A stretch of DNA of 10,615 bases, taken from the NCBI GenBank assembly GCA_910585555.1, contig CAJUFU010000083.1, forward strand, positions 1 through 10,615, in the 5' to 3' direction. Both the position numbers and the translations under genes were made by a program. The stretch comes from an uncultured Lachnospiraceae bacterium. Its GTDB lineage: Bacteria > Bacillota > Clostridia > Lachnospirales > Lachnospiraceae. Below the pieces are notes generated by a model. The model searched no databases. It saw only the letters and a list, made by a program, of their open reading frames with translations, and was not told the DNA's origin. Shown here one piece after another: positions 5,815-10,615 of this stretch. Positions within the stretch are counted from its first letter, which is position 1. The number at the start of each line of letters is the position of its first letter.

Positions 5815-6790
5815 AGAGATACGGCGCATTGCTATCTTATATTGTATCATTGTATCTGCCGCAACGGCAGCGGGATTTAAAATCGGCATAATGGCGGGCG
5901 TGCTGGAACTCCTCTCGGCCTGTCTCTTGGGAATTATATTTTATGTGTTCACAAGGGCGCGCTATCAGAAGATAGCACAGTTGTCGGAGCAGATTGATCT
6001 GGTGCTGCACAATTCCGAGCATTTATATATCAGTGAAGCTGAGGAAGGCGAGCTTTCTATTTTGCAGAGCGAGATTGTGAAAATGACTTTGCGCATCCGG
6101 GAGCAGAATGACGCGTTAAAAAGAGATAAAAAGTATCTTGCAGATTCTCTTGCAGATATTTCCCACCAGCTTCGTACACCGCTTACATCGGTGAACATCC
6201 TTTTGTCATTATTAGAAAAAGGTACGGAGAAAAAGGAGCAAAAAGCATTGATCAGAGAGGCCGGCGGATTATTTGATCAGATGGACTTTTTGCTCACATC
6301 CCTATTAAAATTGTCCCGTCTGGATGCCGGTATCGTGATTTTCAAACAGGAACGAATCAATATGAGTCATTTGCTATCCGCTTCTCTTTGCCCTTTTCTC
6401 ATTTCCATGGAGCTGCATAATATTCAGATACAGACAGACATACCGAAGGAAGCAGAGATTTCGGGAGATTTCAGGTGGCTTTCAGAAGCATTTCAAAATC
6501 TTATCAAAAACAGTATAGAGAGTGTGGGAGATAACGGGAGAATCGAAATTCTTTGTGTGGATAACCCAATCTTTACAGAAATTACGTTTCACGATGATGG
6601 AGCTGGGTTTGGAGAGGAAGATTTGCCCCATTTATTTGAACGTTTCTATCGTGGAAAAGATGCGGACGCAACAGGATATGGAATCGGACTTGCCCTCTGC
6701 AGAACCATTATCATGCATCAGGGCGGGACGATAGCGGCTCAAAATGCGCTGCAGGGCGGGGCTGTATTTGTCGTCCGCTTTCCAAAGTGA
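5801..6790 (+). CDS. Two-TM sensor histidine kinase with minimal extracellular region
   Basis: The 329-aa inner-membrane kinase has two membrane segments at about 9-25 and 28-50 with almost no loop between them, so there is no room for an extracellular sensor domain. A helical linker (about 52-112) leads to the dimerisation/phosphoacceptor helix with ISHQLRTPLTS (120-130, His122). The ATP-binding domain shows the N-box FQNLIKNSIE (231-240), G1 DDGAGF (265-270), F-box LFERFYRG (278-285) and G2 GYGIGLALC (292-300). The start at 5801 is chosen for GGGAGG (5790-5795) and correct length; it overlaps the regulator gene by 14 bp. A start at 5729 would add 24 residues lying within the regulator gene. 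This architecture matches intramembrane-sensing kinases that take their signal from a partner ABC transporter, here the one encoded downstream. Confidence 0.93.
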   Translation: MFRNKEIRRIAILYCIIVSAATAAGFKIGIMAGVLELLSACLLGIIFYVFTRARYQKIAQLSEQIDLVLHNSEHLYISEAEEGELSILQSEIVKMTLRIREQNDALKRDKKYLADSLADISHQLRTPLTSVNILLSLLEKGTEKKEQKALIREAGGLFDQMDFLLTSLLKLSRLDAGIVIFKQERINMSHLLSASLCPFLISMELHNIQIQTDIPKEAEISGDFRWLSEAFQNLIKNSIESVGDNGRIEILCVDNPIFTEITFHDDGAGFGEEDLPHLFERFYRGKDADATGYGIGLALCRTIIMHQGGTIAAQNALQGGAVFVVRFPK

Positions 6791-6807
6791 CATATTCCTT
6801 TTGAAAA

Positions 6808-6847
6808 TGTGACGGATTCGTCACAAAAAAGTCACAGAAAAGTAAGT
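6808..6847 (+). promoter_or_regulatory. Candidate response-regulator binding site: 11-bp direct repeats
   Basis: GTCACA occurs at 6820-6825 and 6831-6836, and a degenerate GTAAGT occurs at 6842-6847, so the copies are exactly 11 bp apart. This is the spacing of tandem sites bound by OmpR/PhoB-type regulators on one face of the helix. The first copy is also half of the inverted repeat TGTGACG-GATT-CGTCACA (6808-6825). The array sits 10 bp or more upstream of a good -10 and covers the place where a -35 should be. Binding by the adjacent response regulator is inferred. Confidence 0.6.
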
Positions 6848-6862
6848 TCAAAATCCTATGAT
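6834..6862 (+). promoter_or_regulatory. Promoter of the ABC transporter genes with poor -35
   Basis: TATGAT at 6857-6862 is a good -10. The matching -35 position (6834-6839, ACAGAA) is far from consensus and lies within the repeated operator, as expected for an activator-dependent promoter. The start near 6869 would give a leader of about 60 nt. Confidence 0.5.
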
Positions 6863-6870
6863 TATGAGTG

Positions 6871-6905
6871 AACAACGGATGCTGGGTTCACGGCCATCCG
6901 CTGTT
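6871..6905 (+). other. Hairpin in the 5' leader of the ABC transporter mRNA
   Basis: AACAACGGATG (6871-6881) and CATCCGCTGTT (6895-6905) pair in 10 of 11 positions around a 13-nt loop. The hairpin would lie right at the 5' end of the mRNA from the predicted promoter and stop nine bases before the AAGGAGG ribosome-binding site (6914-6920). No T-tract follows, so it is not a terminator. It may stabilise the transcript. Confidence 0.5.
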
Positions 6906-6928
6906 AAAAACCTAAGGAGGCTCATAGA

Positions 6929-7618
6929 ATGGAGTTTTTGAAAATCGAGAATTTGTGTAAAGTCTATGGCAGGGATGAAAATAAGGTTACGGCGCTAGAT
7001 CATGTTTCCTTGGATATTGAGAAGGGTGATTTTACTGCTATTATTGGCAGTTCCGGTTCAGGAAAATCCACTCTGCTCCATGCGATTGCAGGGGTGGATA
7101 TTCCCACCAGCGGGAAAATTTATCTGGACGGGCAGGACGTATATGCCCAGAGCAGTGAGAAACTTGCCATATTCCGCAGACGGCAGGTAGGGCTGATTTA
7201 TCAGTTTCACAACCTGATACCTACACTGAACGTGGTAGAAAACATAACCCTTCCTATTCTCATGGATAGAAGGAAAGTCAATAAAAAGCGGTTGGAAGAT
7301 TTATTAGAATTATTGGGGCTGCAGGACAGAAAGACCCATCTGCCCAATCAGCTCTCAGGCGGGCAGCAGCAGCGTGTTGCTATTGGCCGCGCTCTGATGA
7401 ATGCCCCGCAGGTATGTCTGGCGGATGAACCGACGGGGAGTCTGGACAGCCGCAATGGACAGGAAATTATCCGTGTTCTGAAAGAGAGCCATCGTAAATA
7501 TCACCAATCGCTGATCATTGTTACCCATGATGAGAACATTGCTTTGCAGGCAGATCGTATTATCAGTATCGCAGACGGAAAAGTGGTAAGGGATGAGAGG
7601 CAGGTGGCACAGGCATGA
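6929..7618 (+). CDS. ABC transporter ATPase, LolD/MacB type
   Basis: The 229-aa cytosolic ATPase powers the adjacent membrane permease. It shows Walker A GSSGSGKS (40-47), the Q-loop at YQFHNLIP (Gln92), the signature LSGGQQQR (142-149), Walker B VCLADEP with Glu167, the D-loop SLD (171-173) and the switch His200. The sequence pattern (ALDHVSLDIEKGDF, FRRRQVGLIYQFHNLIP) places it with the MacB/LolD/FtsE/BceA group, which works with FtsX-type permeases and uses ATP for mechanical work or extrusion instead of import. The start is supported by AAGGAGG (6914-6920), eight bases upstream. Its stop overlaps the permease start by ATGA, indicating coupled translation. No substrate-binding protein is encoded nearby, which fits an efflux or target-protection role. 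Confidence 0.95.
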   Translation: MEFLKIENLCKVYGRDENKVTALDHVSLDIEKGDFTAIIGSSGSGKSTLLHAIAGVDIPTSGKIYLDGQDVYAQSSEKLAIFRRRQVGLIYQFHNLIPTLNVVENITLPILMDRRKVNKKRLEDLLELLGLQDRKTHLPNQLSGGQQQRVAIGRALMNAPQVCLADEPTGSLDSRNGQEIIRVLKESHRKYHQSLIIVTHDENIALQADRIISIADGKVVRDERQVAQA

Positions 7619-10122
7619 ATATTTTTCATAAAGTCGCCCTGCAGGGCTTAAAGAAAAACCGTGCCCGTACATTTGTGACTGTGGCCGGTGTGGTTTTATC
7701 GGCTGCTTTGTTTACGGCAGTGGCTGCGTTTGGGACCTCTCTTTTACAGTATATGATCAATGTCTCAAAGCTTAAGTGCGGCGGCTGGCATATTGATTTT
7801 GTGGATGTGAATGCAGACTTTGTCGAGGAAAGGCTGGGTGATTCTGAGGTTATCGAGGCAGTGTCATTTGAAAATATCGGGTATGCCTTGTTAGACGGTG
7901 CGAAAAGCAAGGAAAAACCGTATCTGTTTGTTGCCGGTTTTACGAAGGACGCATTTGCCAAGCTGCCGGTTACCCTTATTTCCGGCAGACTTCCACAGAA
8001 GGATACGGAAGTCATCATTCCCAATCATATAGCGATTAAGGCAGGTGTGAGGATTCCGGTGGGAGAGTCGATTCGTATTTCGGTGGGCAATCGTGAAGAG
8101 AGCGGAAGTATATTGACACAGCACGACCCATACAGGGAGGGCGAAAGACTGAACCTTGTGGAAGAGAAGATGTATAAGGTTGTGGGCGTTTATGAAAGGG
8201 CCGGATTCGAAGAACATGATGCACCGGGATATACGTTGATTACAAGAACGGATATGGCAGGTATGACGGGGCGCTGCAGCCTGTTTCTCACATTGGATAA
8301 TCCGCAGAAAGTGACAGAATATGGGAGCCGTTTTGCGGATGTCTTTTCTTTTACCCTGAATGAAGATGTACTGCGCTTCTATGGGGTATCGGAAAATACC
8401 CTGGTTAATGCCGTTCTATATACGGCGGGAGGAATACTAACTGCTATTATCATGATCAGTTCTGTTTTCCTGATCTATAACGCATTTTATATTTCTTTGA
8501 ATGAGCGTGTTCATCAGTTTGGCATTCTGATGTCAGTAGGAGCAACAGCCAGACAACTAAAAAGTTCTGTGCTGTTTGAGGGCTTTTGTATCGGCCTGCT
8601 TGGCATTCCGCTTGGTGTGGCTGTAGGTATCGGGAGTGTCGCTCTGGTACTGCCTGTTGTGGAAAGAAACTTTGCAACCATTTCTGCCAGCAAAGTACCT
8701 TTGGAATTGTCGGTGTCTGTTCCGGCGCTTGCTGCCGCGATAGCGGTCAGTCTGGTTACCATTTTGATTTCGGCGTATATTCCCGCAAGAAAAGCCGCGG
8801 CGGTCCCGGTGATGACGTGTATCCGCCAGACAGGTGAGATTAAAACAGAGGCAAAGGATGTTAAGATTTCCAGATTGGCCAGCCGTGTTTATGGTCTGGA
8901 AGGAATATTGGCACTTAAAAATTTCCGCAGAAACAAACGGCGCTACCGCAGTGTTATATTATCCTTGACCTTGAGCGTTGTGCTGTTTGTAACGGGCAAT
9001 GCATTTGGCAGCACCCTAAAAGGAATTGCAAAGGAAGTAACGGTTGAGGCTGATGGAGATATTTCCTTTTATGCGGAGGAAATGTCCCAGGATGAACTCC
9101 TTGCATGGCATGAAAGATTAAAGAATTTGGATAGGGTGAATAAGAGTACTTGGCAGGCTGATCTGCTTTATGCAGGCACGGTGGCGGGCCTTCCTGGTGA
9201 CTTTGCAGACGGTCAGTTTGAACCGGAGGATACCGTGCCAATCTATGTGCAGTTTATTGAAGATGCCGTTTATTATGACTTCATAGAAAGCCTTGCGTTT
9301 CCTGTGGAAGAATATAGTGGGCAGGAGGCAAAAGTGCTGGCCCTTATTCTGGATACTGTAGAACACCAAGTTTTTTTCACAGGGCAGGAAATGGAGTTTA
9401 CGCTTTATTCTTCCGTAAGCGGGCAGACAAAAACGATAAATACATCTATGGTAGATAATTATCCTTTGGATATGCTCCCCTTTGATTCCACGCCGCAGTA
9501 TTTGTTTCTGATGGTGGTTCCTTGGTCAATGAAGCATGATTTTGACGGATTGGAGGAGACTTCCAAATCAGGACTGACTTTTTGGACGGATACACCCACG
9601 CAGACAATGGCGGAAATACAGGCCGAGATTACAGGCGCAGGGATTACCCAGGATTACACGCTAATCAATTTGTCTTCGGCAGTTGATTTGTTCCGCAGTC
9701 TGACCTTTGTGGTAGATGTATTTACGTACACGTTTGTTGTTATGATTTCGCTGATAGCAGTTGCGAATGTATGCAATACCATTTCCACGAACATCCGCAT
9801 CCGGAGACGGGAACTTGCCATGTTGCGTTCCGTCGGAATGTCGGAACGGGGGTTTAACCGTATGATGTGCTTTGAATGTTTCTTTTATGGGGTACGTACA
9901 TTGTTCTTTGGGGTGCCGATTGCCGGTATTCTTTCGTGGCTGATCTATAAAGGGATGGTCATGAGCGAGCGGCTTGAAGGATTTGCCTATCATTTTCCAT
10001 GGAAAAGTATGAGTGTCAGTATACTTGGAGTATTTGGCATTGTTTTTATTACGATGTGGTATGCCAGCGGCAAAATCAGGAAAGAAAATATCATTGATGC
10101 GCTTAGAGACGAGATGGTTTAA
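7615..10122 (+). CDS. Duplicated FtsX/MacB-type ABC transporter permease
   Basis: The 835-aa membrane protein is built from two FtsX-like halves. Half one has a membrane helix (about 19-44), a large extracytoplasmic region (45-265) and three helices (268-292, 316-350, 370-390). Half two repeats this: helix 445-468, extracytoplasmic region 469-690, then helices 696-722, 750-778 and 798-818. Each half keeps the cytoplasmic coupling motif after its second helix: NERVHQFGILMSVGATARQ (296-314) and RRRELAMLRSVGMSERGF (730-747). Two four-helix halves with two exposed domains differ from BceB, which has ten helices and one such domain. The ATPase gene overlaps by ATGA. With the kinase and regulator genes upstream it forms a sensor-transporter module, probably for export of, or defence against, a peptide, antibiotic or lipid. 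The substrate cannot be read from the sequence. Confidence 0.93.
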   Translation: MNIFHKVALQGLKKNRARTFVTVAGVVLSAALFTAVAAFGTSLLQYMINVSKLKCGGWHIDFVDVNADFVEERLGDSEVIEAVSFENIGYALLDGAKSKEKPYLFVAGFTKDAFAKLPVTLISGRLPQKDTEVIIPNHIAIKAGVRIPVGESIRISVGNREESGSILTQHDPYREGERLNLVEEKMYKVVGVYERAGFEEHDAPGYTLITRTDMAGMTGRCSLFLTLDNPQKVTEYGSRFADVFSFTLNEDVLRFYGVSENTLVNAVLYTAGGILTAIIMISSVFLIYNAFYISLNERVHQFGILMSVGATARQLKSSVLFEGFCIGLLGIPLGVAVGIGSVALVLPVVERNFATISASKVPLELSVSVPALAAAIAVSLVTILISAYIPARKAAAVPVMTCIRQTGEIKTEAKDVKISRLASRVYGLEGILALKNFRRNKRRYRSVILSLTLSVVLFVTGNAFGSTLKGIAKEVTVEADGDISFYAEEMSQDELLAWHERLKNLDRVNKSTWQADLLYAGTVAGLPGDFADGQFEPEDTVPIYVQFIEDAVYYDFIESLAFPVEEYSGQEAKVLALILDTVEHQVFFTGQEMEFTLYSSVSGQTKTINTSMVDNYPLDMLPFDSTPQYLFLMVVPWSMKHDFDGLEETSKSGLTFWTDTPTQTMAEIQAEITGAGITQDYTLINLSSAVDLFRSLTFVVDVFTYTFVVMISLIAVANVCNTISTNIRIRRRELAMLRSVGMSERGFNRMMCFECFFYGVRTLFFGVPIAGILSWLIYKGMVMSERLEGFAYHFPWKSMSVSILGVFGIVFITMWYASGKIRKENIIDALRDEMV

Positions 10123-10150
10123 TTATATCAGGGTTTCTTCTTTTGAGTGC

Positions 10151-10193
10151 AAAAAGGACGCATGGGCGGCAGTTTGTTGTTCCATGCGTTCTT
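10151..10193 (-). terminator. Intrinsic terminator for the minus-strand right-end gene
   Basis: AGGACGCATGG (10155-10165) pairs with CCATGCGTTCT (10182-10192), including one G-U pair, around a 16-nt loop. On the minus strand the stem is followed by TTTTT (10155-10151), so it is a good terminator for the leftward gene, whose stop codon is about 40 bases away. On the plus strand no T-tract follows, so its value for the permease operon is less clear, though it is the only hairpin downstream of that operon. Confidence 0.65.
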
Positions 10194-10231
10194 ATACATA
10201 ACAATTGGTGTACTTCATGTCATTCCCTATT

Positions 10232-10474
10232 TTATTCAATCCTTATATACCGTCTGTTTTTGGTAGCAGCTGTGCAGGTTAATCTGCCCATTGCCACTAG
10301 TTCATTCAGTAACTGCCTTGTCCTTGGTCCTCTTAATCCTATTTTTTCAGCAATTTCTTCTGTTTTATACAATACTTCTAACTCCATACATGCAAGTATC
10401 TGCTTCTGTCTTTCAGATAACAATGCTTCTTTCGTTTCTGCTGATTCTGCTGATTTTTTTTGATTGTTCTCCAT
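10232..10474 (-). CDS. Small winged-helix protein, probably the C-terminal remnant of a larger ATP-binding protein
   Basis: The 80-aa product has a polar N-terminal stretch (1-19, KKSAESAETKEA) and then a winged-helix-like domain (about 20-80): SERQKQILACMELE, TEEIAEKIGLRGPRTRQLLNELVAMGRL as the helix-turn-helix, and KNRRYIRIE as the wing strand. A polar linker followed by such a domain is typical of the C-terminus of AlbA_2/RecG-like ATP-binding proteins, recognised from memory only. The ATG at 10474 has no good ribosome-binding site. The frame stays open upstream to a TAG at 10531-10529, and coding-like residues appear in another frame beyond. It is therefore more likely a leftover than a free-standing regulator, although translation of a small DNA-binding protein cannot be excluded. 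Confidence 0.5.
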   Translation of the reverse strand: MENNQKKSAESAETKEALLSERQKQILACMELEVLYKTEEIAEKIGLRGPRTRQLLNELVAMGRLTCTAATKNRRYIRIE

Positions 10475-10506
10475 GTTCCGGAATCTTTCGATTGACCTTA
10501 CTGCTG

Positions 10507-10557
10507 TTAATGGTGTTCCCCAAATGCTCTATCTGTTTCTTTGAATTTTGGATTCCC
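10507..10557 (-). pseudogene. Coding-like remnant upstream of the winged-helix frame
   Basis: On the minus strand, 16 codons from 10557 read GNPKFKETDRAFGEHH and then stop. This resembles the segment just before the polar linker in AlbA_2/RecG-like proteins (a pattern like NPxFxExDxxF). It lies one frame away from the winged-helix frame, which is open from 10528 to 10232. A stop codon also lies immediately before it, at 10560-10558. The picture is of a gene broken by at least one frameshift and probable deletions. The match is short and rests on pattern memory. Confidence 0.3.
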
Positions 10558-10615
10558 TTAAATAATGCTCATGTACGGTAAAGAAGCAAGCAACCGAAAA
10601 CAAGAGATAGACCGC

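Noticed and set aside
6864..6941. 25-codon leader-peptide frame before the ABC ATPase gene
   Set aside because: Its ATG starts two bases after the predicted -10 and upstream of the likely transcription start, and there is no ribosome-binding site.

Overview
The window looks like chromosomal DNA from a low-to-moderate GC Bacillota, most likely a clostridial species of the Lachnospiraceae type. The reasons are strong AGGAGG-type Shine-Dalgarno sequences, AT-rich intergenic DNA, factor-independent terminators, a clostridial-style class II fructose-bisphosphate aldolase, and a response regulator / kinase / LolD-like ATPase / large FtsX-type permease cassette. The assignment rests on recognition, not on a search. 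I see no rRNA, tRNA, CRISPR array, transposase or prophage gene.

Left part (1-3202): a complete class II fructose-bisphosphate aldolase gene (18-986, +) converges on a sodium:alanine/glycine symporter gene (1063-2559, -). A two-way terminator and a GC-rich palindrome lie between them. The symporter gene has a clear promoter (-35 at 2748-2743, -10 at 2725-2720) and then a leader of about 155 nt. That leader holds a strong intrinsic terminator (2676-2643) long before the start codon, and complementary segments flank the terminator, so attenuation is plausible. The remaining intergenic DNA up to 3202 is AT-rich and holds a 13-bp inverted repeat, a minus-strand terminator-like hairpin, another imperfect hairpin and an extended -10 promoter. 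I see no convincing gene in it.

Middle (3203-4120): a second, divergent class II aldolase (285 aa) transcribed alone from its own promoter and closed by a terminator.

Right part (4177-10122, +): a signalling and transport cassette. The first gene encodes a MerR-type DNA-binding domain fused to a four-helix membrane domain with a DUF1648-like motif. It overlaps by ATGA with an OmpR-type response regulator, which overlaps a short two-TM histidine kinase. After a 138-bp gap come an ABC ATPase and, again with an ATGA overlap, an 835-aa duplicated FtsX/MacB-type permease. The gap contains 11-bp-spaced GTCACA direct repeats placed just upstream of a -10 element with no good -35, the classic layout of an OmpR/PhoB-type activated promoter. 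The simplest reading is that membrane stress or a peptide/antibiotic is sensed by the kinase and perhaps by the membrane MerR. The response regulator then switches on the ABC transporter. Substrate and signal are unknown.

Right end (10123-10615): a hairpin with a T-tract on the minus strand, an 80-aa minus-strand winged-helix protein, and upstream coding-like remnants in other frames. Together these suggest the decayed 3' end of a larger gene.
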